Assembly: GCF_003073045.1 (NCBI RefSeq)
Contig: NC_037591.1
Span: 43,751,091-43,815,090 of the forward strand
From: Pomacea canaliculata
Lineage: Eukaryota > Mollusca > Gastropoda > Architaenioglossa > Ampullariidae
Length of the DNA: 64,000 bases
Reading direction: 5' to 3'
Below are positions 42,001-54,199 of the stretch, piece after piece (within the stretch, counting starts at the first letter, position 1; each line of letters opens with the position of its first letter). Both the position numbers and the translations under genes were made by a program. The notes beneath the pieces are model-generated. The model was not told the origin of the DNA. It worked only from the letters and a program-made list of their open reading frames with translations, and did not search any database.

Positions 42001-45000
42001 GAAGAAGAAGAATCTCCATGAGCTTTGTATACACCAGACTTTGTGCTTTTGAAATCTTTATTTCAATTCTTTTCCCACAGGAAACCCACAGAGTGGAATA
42101 GCCAATTTTCTTCTGGCAACAAGCGGTAAAGACAATTTGATTAAACTGTGGATTTTCACAGCACCGGTTGGCTCAGCAGGTATATGGTCTAAATACCTTA
42201 TTCTAAAAAAGTTGTATTATTGTCATCATTTTAAGCTGGTTAAATGTTGAACAAGAGTTCTCTCACTTTCTGGTAGCTGTCGGTCTGTCAATTGACACAC
42301 GCTGTTGGATATTGTTGAGAAATATGTTTTGACCTGTTCCCTCTTGCTCAGTCCCCTGTTGGTTGGTTTATTTAGTAGGAAAGTGCTTCCACCTTGCACC
42401 GATTTCACACTATGGGGGGAGAGGGAGGCGGAAAGAAACAGGAGTACCCAGAGAAAACACCTGGCACCCAGCCCTGCAAACAGGTGTCACATACAGAGAG
42501 TTTCCCGAGAAGAGATCTGAACCTTAAATTGCCCATTGGGACTAATAAAGTTGGTTGTTATTGTTATTGTTAAGTCCCCTGTTGCTATTTTGTCTTGGAT
42601 TAAGTCCCCTGGTCAGATTTAGTTTCTTGCTGGCATTCTACCTGCTGACATTTGATCAGGTTCAGCTCCTGTTGACAAGAAAGCATTGACATGCTACTTC
42701 CTGGACTCAGATGTGTTATTAGGTTCTTATTATGATGAGTTTTCAGATCGAAAGCTACTCTGTACATCTGTGCTAATCCTTAGCTTCATTAGCTTGTGGC
42801 CATGCAGCTAGAGGGAGACAGATCAGCTAGTACTTGGATGCTGCTGCTTTGTTCTCAACAAAATTTGATGTTGCCAGACTAGTGCTTCATATTGATTCAC
42901 ATGCTGCACATTGGTAAATGTTAAGAAGTGGGTGTCATTCATTATAAAAGAGAGAGATTAAAAAAGAAACTAGTATAAATTTTGAAACATATCAGCCAAT
43001 ATTGCCATATTTTCTTGGTTTCTGTGTTTTAAAAAGTGTTATAGCTGTTCTGTATGCTATTATTTTTCATATGATTATTTTTATAAAATGAATTACTCTT
43101 GTCCTCTATTTTGCTCAGAAGCATTATTAAAGTTATTAAAATGTTAGAATTAAGATATTATCTTGTGTCGCAGATGTTGTTCTTAAGTGTCACAATACTT
43201 TGCCTGGACACTCGGACACGGTCACATCCTGTGCCTTCAACCCCTCAGGAACTATTCTTGCCTCTGGGTAAGTATTTGTACAGCTATGTGTGGTAGGTTT
43301 ATAGAAATGTGTAATAGATTAATACTAATATAAAAATATTTTATACTAATATAAAAGTATAATTGAGTTTTTAGTGCTGAGAGATGTCATGTTTTGCTTG
43401 TAACCCTGTTTTTAAGAGAGAAGAAAAGGATTGTAGAGAGCAGTCAGCTGTTGTGCCACATGTTGGTAACGGATCATTTATGCTGTGTTTTAAAAACATT
43501 TAATAATGTTCTTTTAATTTTCTTCTGCATGATATATTAAGGTGTATAACCTTAAGAATTTTAAGATATTTTATCTTAAGATATCTACTCAGAATTATCC
43601 TTGTTAACCCATGATTTCTTTTTATTACATGGATTAAAAAAAGTTTAAAATAAAATCAGCAAACAAACTTCCAAAACTGTGAATGAATTCAACATAAAGC
43701 TGCTTCTATTATTTTGTGATAATTAGTCTCGATTGTAGCCAAGTTTTGTGTGCTCTTATTTGATGCCATTGGCTGAGATGAAATGTGCCAGTTTCGAAAA
43801 TATACATTATTTTGGTTATATGTGCTTTGCATAAAAACGTGTATTTTGCGGATTCTGATCTTAGCATAACGCCTATTTTCACATAATGAACATGTATGTT
43901 GCTGATTTTAGGATAAACCATATTTTCGCATAAAGAACTTGCATGTTGCAGATCTTTGGACAAGACTGTACGTTTGTGGGACCCAGTAAGTAGTAGTTCT
44001 AATAATTCAAGTACTGTTACTATTTAAAAATTCTTTTTTTAAATTTAAGTAATATTGTGGACTTTTGATTCCATGTCATTTTTTATTTCGGTATTTGAGT
44101 ATAACTTGTTGACAGTGACCAGCATAGGAAACTATTTTAAGGTTGTAATGACAGTGATCAGCGCTGAATGCTATATTTAGGATGTACTGTTTCCTATGTG
44201 GCAGGTGAGAGGCATACCTTTGTTCACCATAGATGCTCACAACAGGTAAAAACTCAATGGGAACACTTTTATGCTGTTATCTGAAGAAAAATTGACATGC
44301 ATTGGATAGGATTTATTTTCACTGTTTGAATTTAAAAAAAAAAAATTGAACAGTTCTCGGGGATCGGGATGTCAGATGCTCACATTATTTAGAAGATAGT
44401 AAACAACATGTCTGCTGAGGGTAACAATGATAAGAGTTGCAGAAATGAACCTTCAGTATTTAAAAAAACATGTGAAATCTAGCTGACTGTTAGCAATAGT
44501 GTGTTACCTACTGCTAGTTTTGCTTTGTTTTGGTTTTGTGTTTTCTTTAGAGAGTTATGTACTGTAGTAAACCATAGTTTGTAGAGAGCTGCGCATTCTT
44601 ATTAGCCATCTGTTGCAGGTTTGTCAGCTGCTGTGCTTTCTCTTTAGATGGCAGACTGCTAGCCACAGGGTCCATTGATCGAACTGTTAAGATTTGGAAG
44701 CTAACAGATACCAGTCATATTATGGGTAGATAGATCTACTTTGTTTTCTGTTGTGTTTATAACTATGTGTGTGCATGTGTGCACGTGTGTCAGTATACAC
44801 ATAGAGGTGTGCATGTGTGTACAAGTGTGTGTGCATACATATATGTGAGTCAGAGATAAAAGAGACTAAAGAGCAGGGTTGTCCATGGGACATATTTTTC
44901 TATCCCGTCCCATCCCATCCCATGGCAATTTATGCCTGTCCCATCCCGTCCCATCCCACGGGATGTTTCCCATGGATTCCCTATGGTATTAACAATCCTA

Positions 45001-48000
45001 TGGACAACACTGAAAACCACTTTTCGGCTTTTGTTCTATAATTCCTGCTACTTCACATACAATAGATGATTCAGAGGAAAGATTTAAATCCTTGATGAAT
45101 GAAATAACAGTAAATTTATTTTGCAATATCAAGTATCGACTACCATGGGAAATACAAATGTGTGCTGTCCCATCCCATCCCGTCCCATGGGACGTTTCCC
45201 ATGGGATTCCCATGGGATTCCCATTCCTATGGACAACACTGCTAAAGAGTCTCACCTGTCATTTTCGTACGGTGGTTTACATGAGGTGGACACAAGATGT
45301 TCTTACTTTGCATAATATCATGATTTTGCAACTGATATCATGCATAGTACTTGAGGGAACATCAGTAATGATGGTGATATGGGTTGGAGGACAATAAGAC
45401 TTGAAGAATGTTGCAAAGTTTAGGGAAATGGAGACGAGGGGTAAAGTCAGCAAGACTTTTGTTTTTCCATTTTCTTGAGGTGAAATGGTAAAGAATAGCA
45501 TGACTAATGCTTTATTGTTGACAATGATTTAATGATTTTCAAATTTAAAACTGAACTAAATGTTTTGTTAATGGACGAGCTTGATTCTTAAATTTCATTT
45601 TGCTTATGTTTCACTACAGAAGGTTTGATGGGTTATGAAGCTCCTGAGGAGGATGTGAAACCGACAAGCTCTGCAAACCCTGTGTGTGCCATGGAGAACT
45701 GGACTGTAGATGATGTGGTTGCTTGGCTTGCAACCTTTGGGCTGGAGCAGTATCAAGACAGATTCCGTGAAAATATCATCGATGGTTCTGAGTTGCTGGC
45801 TTTGACCTCCTCTGATCTAGAGACAATTCTTGGTGTTGGTGAGTCAAAGTATTTATCCTGAAGACTTGCTTTGCCAGGCAGGATGTCCACTAAAATGTGG
45901 CTTCACTTTAGAAATCCAGGGAAGAGGTTGTTGAGTTGGCTATTATCAGTCTTTGCTTGAGGGGCTGATTGTTTTGAAACTTTTTTCTTTGAAAAAGTTT
46001 GCTAAAACTTTAAATATTTATTGGATGAAAATATTGAACGTGCTAATAAAAAAATAAGGATATATAGTTTTGAATTATGCAATATTAAATGTATTTCTTA
46101 GACTAAACCAATGAAAAGGAAGATTAATAAACACTTTACTTCCCGATTGTACAGTCATCTCAATTAAAGAGATACCATTAGTCACAGTACATTGTACTTG
46201 CAACCAGCCAAAACATGTTCACACTAGTAATGATTCTTTTTTGAATGACACCTTGTAGTTGACAGAGAACATCTCTGCCTGGATACAGAAGAATGCTGCA
46301 AAATATTTAATACCTTAATGTATATTTTGCATTTGTATTTGAACGTAAATTATTGATGAAACCGTCATATTTGTAAATGATGTTTTGTTGTTGCAGCACC
46401 ATTGGGTCACAGAAACAAAATTTTGAGAAACCGGGAGGTGAGCAAAATGCAGATGGTGCCCAAGTCTGAAGCAAAGGAGATAAAGCTGCCAGGTAAGCAA
46501 ATGTTACAACCCTTTTTTTTTGACAATAGAAAATAGTTGATAGTTTTGTATATTTTTGTAATATTTATATATTACATATCTAGTTTTCAGATAATTTTGG
46601 TGAGAGGAAAATGTATTGCGAGAGAGCTAAAAAGTTATAAAAATAGGTTAAAATTCTCTAATGAGTTTCAAACCAAACTGATGACATGACTTTCACCTGA
46701 TTTCCTGAATTTTCTGCATTTGAAAAAATTTCTTGTAGTGTTTTGGTGGCTAAAGGTAATCTCAGTGAGCAGTTAATGTACAGGGTAATCAAATCATCAA
46801 GAAAAAAATTCTCTGTTGTTGGCACAGATCATGTCTTTATGTTCATCATTTTCTTTGTGCCAAGGCATAACTGCAAAAACAAACTGCAATAACTGCGCCG
46901 CAGTAAGACTACTTTAGAATGTTTAATTACTTTTGTTGAACAGACCTGAGCAGTCATGATGAGCTGCTTTGTCCCATCACTCGGGAGATTATGAAAGATC
47001 CAGTTATTGCTGCAGGTCAGTCCATTATTCTGGTGCTCAATAGTTTGGCTGATCACTACTCCCCATTGACTTAGGTAATTGCTTGTCCATATGAGGCTTT
47101 GAGAAATCAATGACGGGGTGAAAAGTAGGCACACATACATGATCACTGTGGCAAGAGCAAGGACAGATAACGGCATCATGGAAATACCTGGTACAGGACA
47201 AGAAGAGGTTGAGACCAAAGACATAAGATTCAGCACACAAAATGATTATGCTTGAGACTTACTTTACAATGTCCACAGTACATTGTTGTTGATTACATGG
47301 ACATTATTGTGATAATACTTGGTCTGTGAAAGCAGAGAGGCATATTATCATCGCAGTAAACGTGCAGTATATACTGATCAGTGAAGGTTAGGCTAGACAT
47401 TATCAGGCTATGATGGGCAATGGCACAACCAGGCATTGGTCATAGGAGCAAAGGGGATACCAATCGACCACTGTTATACAAGGGCTGGAAGTCAGGCCGC
47501 GGTTATGGTGTGTAGGGCCACGCCCCTATAGATGAGTAAAGGTCGCTAGATTTGGGCATGCCGAGCCTTTCTACTGGCAACTCACATAGAGGAGTGCACA
47601 CTTTCATACTTTTCAGAAATACAGCTTGAAAACATTTTTCAAACGTGCAACTTCTCTAATTTAGGAAAAAAAATTAAAAAAGATACATTTCAAGTATACA
47701 TTAGCATTTTAGCATTGGTTTTGCAAGTTATTTTAATTGGACAGATTTTTTTTGGGACTGATATCACTTCCTACTGCCCCTTGTATCTTGTATCTCTGTG
47801 TGGGGAAATGCTCTATGTAAATTGCATTATTATTATTATATGAAGGCAAGAGAAGATAGTTTTATACCTTAGTACTTATAATTTAGTTGCTGGCTTTATA
47901 CAAATCCCTTCATTATCTGCTGATTGCTCTTTTGCAGATGGGTATACTTATGACCGTAGCGCTATCCAGGCCTGGCTGGAGAGTGGGAAAGATCGCAGTC

Positions 48001-48092
48001 CTATGACCAATACAGTACTTGACCACAGAAGCCTCACCCCCAATCGCACACTGAAGATGGTCATTGAAAGGTTCTTGGAGCAGATGAAGTGA
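39069..48092 (+). CDS. WDSUB1: WD repeat, SAM and U-box domain-containing protein 1
   Basis: Eleven coding exons join in frame through GT-AG introns: 39069-39487, 41533-41732, 42081-42179, 43174-43267, 43952-43985, 44205-44245, 44619-44725, 45620-45838, 46397-46492, 46944-47015 and 47938-48092 (stop TGA). The total is 511 residues against about 476 in human WDSUB1. Residues 1 to about 330 are WD40 repeats (for example GSGDKTLRLWSLDD, CSTDGKLILWDVK, SGSDDNTICMWEV, GSLDKTVRLWDP, GSIDRTVKIWKL). Residues about 357-425 are a SAM domain (NWTVDDVVAWLATFGLEQY). Residues about 441-511 are a U-box (LLCPITREIMKDPVIAADG, then YTYDRSAIQAWL and SPMTN). The protein is a predicted E3 ubiquitin ligase; the U-box recruits E2 enzymes and the WD40 propeller should choose substrates. 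The domain order and the terminal U-box are those of WDSUB1. The third in-frame ATG (39087, MVASLIHTI) aligns with the vertebrate start and may be the true one. An AG acceptor (CTGTCAG) at 39061 suggests an upstream 5' UTR exon. No break was found. Confidence 0.94.
42390..42572 (+). repeat. SINE/LINE-derived repeat in WDSUB1 intron 3
   Basis: It contains AGGAGTACCCAGAGAAAAC, AGGTGTCACATACAGAGAG, GAGATCTGAACC and then GCCCATTGGGACTAATAAAG with a (TTGTTA) tail at 42550-42572. The body matches the fragments at 35234 and 51620, and the 3' end matches 14365-14417. Confidence 0.65.
44874..45241. mobile_element. hAT-type MITE, 368 bp, in WDSUB1 intron 7
   Basis: The ends CAGGGTTGTCCATGGG and (reverse complement of the right end) CAGTGTTGTCCATAGG match at 14 of 16 bases. 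A perfect 8-bp target duplication CTAAAGAG flanks it (44866-44873 and 45242-45249). There is no coding capacity. Internally a CCCATCCCGTCCCA-rich segment followed by TTCCCATGG and CCTATGGACAACACTG occurs twice (44911-45013 and 45167-45241), so the element contains an internal duplication of one end. Confidence 0.87.
47735..47845 (+). repeat. Retroposon 3' tail with (ATT)n in WDSUB1 intron 10
   Basis: TGTATCTCTGTGTGGGGAAATGCTC is followed by TATGTAAATTGCATTATTATTATTAT. An end like this, close to a trinucleotide tail, is typical of RTE-driven SINEs and LINEs. The 5' limit is approximate. Confidence 0.45.
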
Positions 48093-50143
48093 ATGGCCAG
48101 AAATGAGGCCAGCATTGTGTTCCTGCTGTGAGATCTTCCCACAAACATTACTTTAGGTGTTTAACCTACTTTGGCACTCCTTGCTCTCCTAGCACAAATT
48201 TCTCTGGTGGGCAGTCATGGCTTGGCAGAAGACAGCATGCCTGAGGATCCCATCACATATCACTCTGTGTTGTGAATCAGAAATGGCAACAGTTGTTTAG
48301 GCAGCACAGTGTTAATGTCTCATTAAAGAAACTCATGACCGCAGTTTGCTGCCAGGTTTTTACAAGAGACAGAGAAACGTGAAACAGTAAACAGTGTGGA
48401 AAAATGAAACAGACTATTGCAAATGAAACATCTTCCAGTCATTAAATACTGTTGACTATATGACATGCAACATGGAGAGTACTGACAAAAAAATAAATTA
48501 GCATTAATCCCCACTCATCCCCCTCACACACCCATAACAACCTCTTACGCATGCACTCTGTCAAGCCTTGATGATGGACAGGTATAATGAACAAAAGAAT
48601 AAAACTCCTTTTTGCCCTATCAGTTGATACTTTGGGCACTCGATATCTGTGACCAGAGTAAAATAACTCCAAGCATGCAAAACGTTTTTCTAAAGAAAGT
48701 CAGGTCAGTTTCCCACAATGGTGCATCACGAGAACAAACGTCTTGTCTTACGAAGAGCAGTGCCATAAAGCCCCGTGTGACCTCATGATTGTAGTACTAT
48801 GTGTGGAGGGCTGGGCATCAGCATGCCACCATTATTGATCTTTTGTTCTATGAACTGTGCTGAGCCTACATAGACAGTGCATGATGCAGATGTTGTGTAG
48901 CGCAGCACACTTTTTTTGGCCCAAAAAGAGCCCCACATCTTACTTTGCACTTTGCTCTCACTCACAGTTCCTCCAGTCCCACTTTATACACAGTCATCAC
49001 TGAAAATACACAGTAATATAATAGCTATTACCGACTATTGGCAATAGTCATTGGCAATTTCTGGTTTTCTCACATATGATTGTGACCACTGGGAATATTG
49101 CATGGAGGTCTTAAACACAAGACTGTGACTGTTGGGAGTATTACATAGAGCTCTTACCACAAGACTGCGACCATTGGAATTATTACACAGAGATCTTAAG
49201 CACACAGACTTGATCATAGAGTTTGCATCAGAGGGAAACAGAGGTCTGTGCCTTTCTATTTGTTTTGCTCCTGTTCTGGATTATGTCAAAAGATTTTAGC
49301 AAATTGGTCTTTCAAATTCACTGTGATACTTTTTCATTCTTAATTTCAATTTTTGTAACAACAGCAACAGCAAAAAAATTAATGCAGTCTTTTGATAATG
49401 TGATATTTTTTGTGTTTATATGAACATCCATCCAGACTTTTCGACAGTAGTGTCATGGTCTATGCATTGGTTATTGCAGAAAACTTGAAAATATTTATAT
49501 TTCAAATTGGATTGTTTTCAATTGTTTTGATTTTATATAATCTGATTTTTTTCTTTTACATTTGCTGATTCTTTTGTAAAATTCAGATTTTAAGGTACAA
49601 ACCTGAAAAATATTTTGAACTCTTTGTGCCTTCTAACAGCCACTCTTACCTTGTGTTCATGTAGACCACTATGTGTTTACTTGTTTTGGCGCCGGCCCTT
49701 AAATGTTAGATGTGTTCCTTTTCTGTAGCTCACACCAGTCACTATAGTCAACAATCCATGAAGTTTTATAGACCATCTTTCAGCAAAGCATTCCTAATTC
49801 TTCTTGACAGCTGTATCTCTCAAAATTTTAATGTTAAACGTTGTTCCTATGAATTTTTTGACATAAATCCTTTTTTATATCATTTCTATAAAGTTGGTGG
49901 TGTAATTTTGTTGACCAGTATGTTGGTGTTGAAATGTTATTTGGAGCAAGAAAATAAATTGCTAATAAATTGTTGTGGAAATTTTTTTAAGGATTATAAT
50001 ATTCTTTTATCCACTGACCAGAATAACAGATAATTTTTGCCTAATTGTGACAAGCATGAATGTAAATTTCATGTCTGTGTAGTCTTGATAATTTTTATAT
50101 TTAAAAATACTGTTGTGTCAAGAAACAACAAGTTGATGTAAAC

Positions 50144-50149
50144 AATAAA
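50144..50149 (+). promoter_or_regulatory. Candidate polyadenylation signal of WDSUB1
   Basis: AATAAA lies about 2.05 kb after the stop codon. The stretch 48093-50150 is AT-rich and has no other gene, consistent with a long 3' UTR. Earlier AATAAA hexamers (for example 49953-49958 and near 48598) are possible alternatives. Confidence 0.4.
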
Positions 50150-50169
50150 ATGATAATTAGAATGCATTC

Positions 50170-53100
50170 ATTGTTATTTTAGCTATACAGACATTTGTGT
50201 AAAACTGTTTGTTTGAAACAAATAACTGCTATGATTAGCATGTAATGGTGCCATTGTATATTTTAATTTGTTGATGATGCTCATTGGTATCTTTCATAAT
50301 GTCTATTATGGGTACATTACGGTATCTGTCTTTTATTTGCATGCTATAAGGAGCAATGGATCCCTTTTCTTTCATACTTTATACATTGATAATCTGTGAT
50401 GATACCTTTACATTTTCCAGTAGAATATGAAGACTTGTTGATTAACTTTGTGGCTTATGCATGCAGCTATCATGTTAAACTGATGGTTATTTGTGTCTTG
50501 TAACAGCTCATAAGACCGTTGATTATCTTGGAGGACACTAATTTGTTTTCTTATTGTGTGTAAATGTAGCTCCATTGAGAGACATTCGACCTGAGTTGTT
50601 GTGTTGTGACTGTGCATGTCAGGGAGCAGTGACCTTCACTGTCTCAGTGTTGGGCTATGTTAGTAATACTTCATTGTTATGTTTCTGCCCTCTTCATACT
50701 CTGCTAAAGTCACAGCATAAGGAAAATTCTACCAAACAGGATATGCTGCAAGTCTCAGTAAGTTTTACAGAATTCTCTCCCTTTTGTGACTTTTCTCTCG
50801 CTTGCTTTCACAAGGTTTTCTGTGCCTTATGGTTTGTTTCATATGGTGTTTTGAGACAACACTTTATCAGAATAGAAATGAATTATTTTAAGTGGTCCTC
50901 GGTTCTATTCTCCAGAGTTGTGTGTGTGTGCATGTGACCTGCAGTTGTCCAGCCTAACCCTGCTCATCCATGTTTATGCCCGCAGTGGCTCTATTTGTTA
51001 AAGGGAGGTAAATGAGCTCGGCACAGACATTGCGCTTTAGTCTGGTTACTGCGTTACTTCCCTTTGACAAGGACACCATTGCGAGACCTGGCGACATTCT
51101 TGTCAGGTACCAGAAGTAGACACAATTCACTGATTTTGTGCTAAATTTATTTAATCAGTGCAATATAAATCTACAAAACTATCATTAGCCTTTGCAAAGT
51201 GTCGTTGATAAATTTGCATATTAAGTTTGTTTCATCTACTCGTGTATACACACGCAGCTTTCTTGCAAATCTGAAGACCATTAATTTATCGACCACTTGC
51301 ACACCTTGTACAACATATCAACAGTTCAGTGATGTTACAATTACAAAGAAGTTCAACCCATCTGAAATTAACTGGCCAAGGTATAAATTCTGCGATTTTC
51401 TTACTGCCGACATTACAAAGATTGAGGGAAACAGTTATTGTTGGTGACTAGAAGCAGCGCGAGGTCCTGTTGCTGGTCTTGGCCATCACTTGGGGGAAAT
51501 GGCGGCAGCTGGCTACTCCCTAGTGATTAACAATATGCAGACAGAAGGTATATTCTTTGTGTCATGGAGATTTCACAGTAGGAAGGTTTAGCTTTACACA
51601 AGCTGCCGGGACTTTACGGACTGCTGGGGTGGGGTAGGGTGGGACTGGTGTTTTACACCGAGCCAGTAACTAAGGCTATGTGACAGCAAGGCAGCCAGGT
51701 AAACAGATGTCACGTGCAGAGAAAGAACAGCGTGCCCGAGACGAGAGCTGAACCCAGGACAGCCAACCTTCACTGTGTTGGTGACAGTTGCACCGACGGG
51801 CCGCCAGGTACGGACTGCGGGAAAATCCTTACATAAAATCCTTCTCCTCTGTGAGAGAGAGAAAGAGACAATACGATAACTCGGTGATCCAGTCTGCTGT
51901 ATTATTCATAATATTCTTTTCTATGGCCTTTTCTTTGTCCTACTAATGTATGTAGAAATGTCAATCTGTGGCCATGCACTCTGTTCCATCAATGTGCAGA
52001 AATGTCTGTACCCGGTGATGGGGCTGACTACACCCAGTACTTTTTACATTTGATGAAATGCTGCCATAGCAACCGAAAAGTGTGTTTAACATTTCATCAG
52101 TCACAACACACACATACTTAGCTAATTTCATGCAAACCTGATAGTAACTGCTTTTAACATGTGCAAGGACTAATGAGACTGGCACAATAGTTCTATCAAC
52201 TAACTCAACAAATATTTGAACAAATAGCAAACGGTTTGTCTAAAATTTACCTGAGAAATCCCATAAACAAATGTTAGTCCTGTCGGCTAGCAGACCAGTT
52301 TTCAACATGGAATCAACAATCCTGTAGGAGACAAACCTCGTCAACAGTCCTGACAGCTGAGGCCATTTCCCTCTTAACAGTCTTGATGTTTGAAGCAAAC
52401 GTGGAGACAACACTGTCAGGAGGGGCACAGCCATGTCTTTGTGTCAGGGACACTTCAAAGGAGACATGACACAACCCACAGCTGACCCCTTTACGAAGAC
52501 AAGTCGAACAGTTTGCTGTCAAACAAGGGAGTTAACAATGAAAGTATGTTTGCGTCCACATCGTTCACACAACATCAGGTTCTATCTAACATCAAAGATG
52601 TGATATCACAGGTAAACTACTTTCAATAAATAGCTCCGCCACTGACCACCATGACAAGCAGTGATTGTACTCGTCTCTAATCAGATCAGCGACAGCAGTT
52701 CGACACCGACATGTTGTCCGAAGGTTTTGTCCATGTGGAACGACGACATCCGAACTGAATGCATCCAACCGTGAAGGTGACAAAAGTCTGGAGGTGTTTG
52801 CTAAGTAGCAAAGTGCAGCACTCCGGGGGTCAACAAAACACAGGGAAGTGCAAGTCCTTTACTACAACAAACAACTGAAAGTACCGAGCTCTGACATTTC
52901 ACCAAAGACTTCAGCCCATGGAAAGGCTGGGAAGCTTCAAAGCTTTTGGTCTTGCCAGACTGACGGAGGGCGAGGCTCAGTGACTTGAAACTGTTAGCAA
53001 GAGGAGCAATTGTTTGGCGGCATGTTACAAACTTCCCCAGATGTTTCCAGCCGGCATGCTGCCAAGTTTCCAACATGTTTCCAGCTGTTCACTAGGTTTT

Positions 53101-53394
53101 TCGCATTGTTACAAACTTGTCCAGATGTGTGAGCGCTGTCGCTTCTCACGATGCATCTCGTCTTAGTGCATCGTCATGTCGGCTCGATAATTCTGGGTCT
53201 GAGTGAATCACCGGTACACTAATGAAAACAATGATTTATTCAACATGTCAACAACCTTTGACAACATACTTCAGCAAAGGGGTCGAGAAAACTCGCAAAG
53301 CTGAGTCCACAGACAGCACATCTCTCAGTCCCAGACCGGTGGACTGCAGGCTGTGGGATCATCACGCTATGGGATTAACACCAGACAGTCCGTG
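50170..53394. other. Intergenic stretch with SINE fragment, no supported gene
   Basis: Overlapping minus-strand open frames at 51961-52522 and 52801-53076 have no recognised motif. A short inverted repeat (GTTAAAGGGAGGTAA at 50997-51011 against TTACTTCCCTTTGAC at 51053-51067) could be a small MITE-like hairpin. Confidence 0.5.
51620..51812 (-). repeat. tRNA-derived SINE, antisense
   Basis: Read on the minus strand from 51812 it begins GGCGGCCCGTCGGTGCAACT (tRNA-like A box region) and has GGGTTCAGCTCTCG as a diverged B box. A body follows that matches fragments at 35234 and 42390. On the plus strand it carries GGTGTTTTACACCGAGCCAG at its far end. Confidence 0.6.
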
Positions 53395-53955
53395 TCGTCA
53401 TCAACAACACACACAGCTCCTGTCTTCATTAACGTCGCCATACAGCTGTTGTCATCACCAACGTCACCATAGAAACATCACCAATGTCACCTCACAGTTC
53501 TTGTCTTCCCCAACAGCGTCACCACACAGCTCATCACCTACGTCACCATACAAACCCTGTCACCACCGATGTCCCCATACATCACCCACATCACCATAAA
53601 AACCATCAATATACAAACTCTGACATCACCAACTTCATTCAAACTTTGTCATCACTAACCACGTCACCATACAAACCTCGTCATCACTAACACCGTCACT
53701 ATACAACTTTGTCATCACCAACGTCCCATACAAACTCTGTCACCACCGATGTCACCATAAAACTTTGTCATCACTAACAACGTCACTATACAACCTCGTC
53801 ATCACTAACAACGTCACCATAAAACTTTGTCATCACTAACAACGTCACTATACAAACCTCGTCATCACTAACAACGTCACTATACAAACTTTGTCATCAC
53901 TAACAACGTCACTATACAAACCTCGTCATCACTAACAACGTCACTATACAGTCCC
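53395..53955. repeat. Degenerate minisatellite, about 28-33-bp unit
   Basis: Repeated ATCACTAACAACGTCACTAT followed by ACAAAC(T/C)TTGTC or ACAAACCTCGTC. The right-hand copies (53760-53950) are regular, the left-hand part (53395-53600) is diverged. Frames such as 53222-53599 are by-products. Confidence 0.85.
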
Positions 53956-53962
53956 TTGTCAC

Positions 53963-54188
53963 TAAGGTGACCAGACGTCCCGCATTTGGCGGGACAGTCC
54001 CGCTTTTGACCTCGTGTCCCGCCTGCTCATCGGGCGGAACGCCCAATGTCCCGCTTTCTGGCTTTCTAGCAAGTCCATCAAATGTCCCGGTTGTCTTTAA
54101 AAATCACTTTTTTCGGCGTTTTTTGACGGTGACGACACCATCATCGGCACATGTCCCGCTTTCACCCCCGAAACGTCTGGTCACCTTA
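53963..54188. mobile_element. MITE with perfect 16-bp inverted ends, 226 bp
   Basis: It starts TAAGGTGACCAGACGT and ends ACGTCTGGTCACCTTA, exact inverse repeats. TTGTCAC flanks both ends (53956-53962 and 54189-54195; an eighth T is shared if the ends are set one base in), which fits a hAT-like 7-8-bp duplication. The body repeats GTCCCGC many times. It has inserted into the minisatellite at 53395-53955. Similar GGTGACCAGACGTCCCG elements occur widely in animals. Confidence 0.82.
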
Positions 54189-54199
54189 TTGTCACTGTG

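Noticed and set aside
51961..53076. Several minus-strand frames with scattered cysteines (for example at 52313-52522)
   Set aside because: A zinc-finger or transposase reading was considered, but cysteine spacing fits no family and no splice-consistent joining was found.
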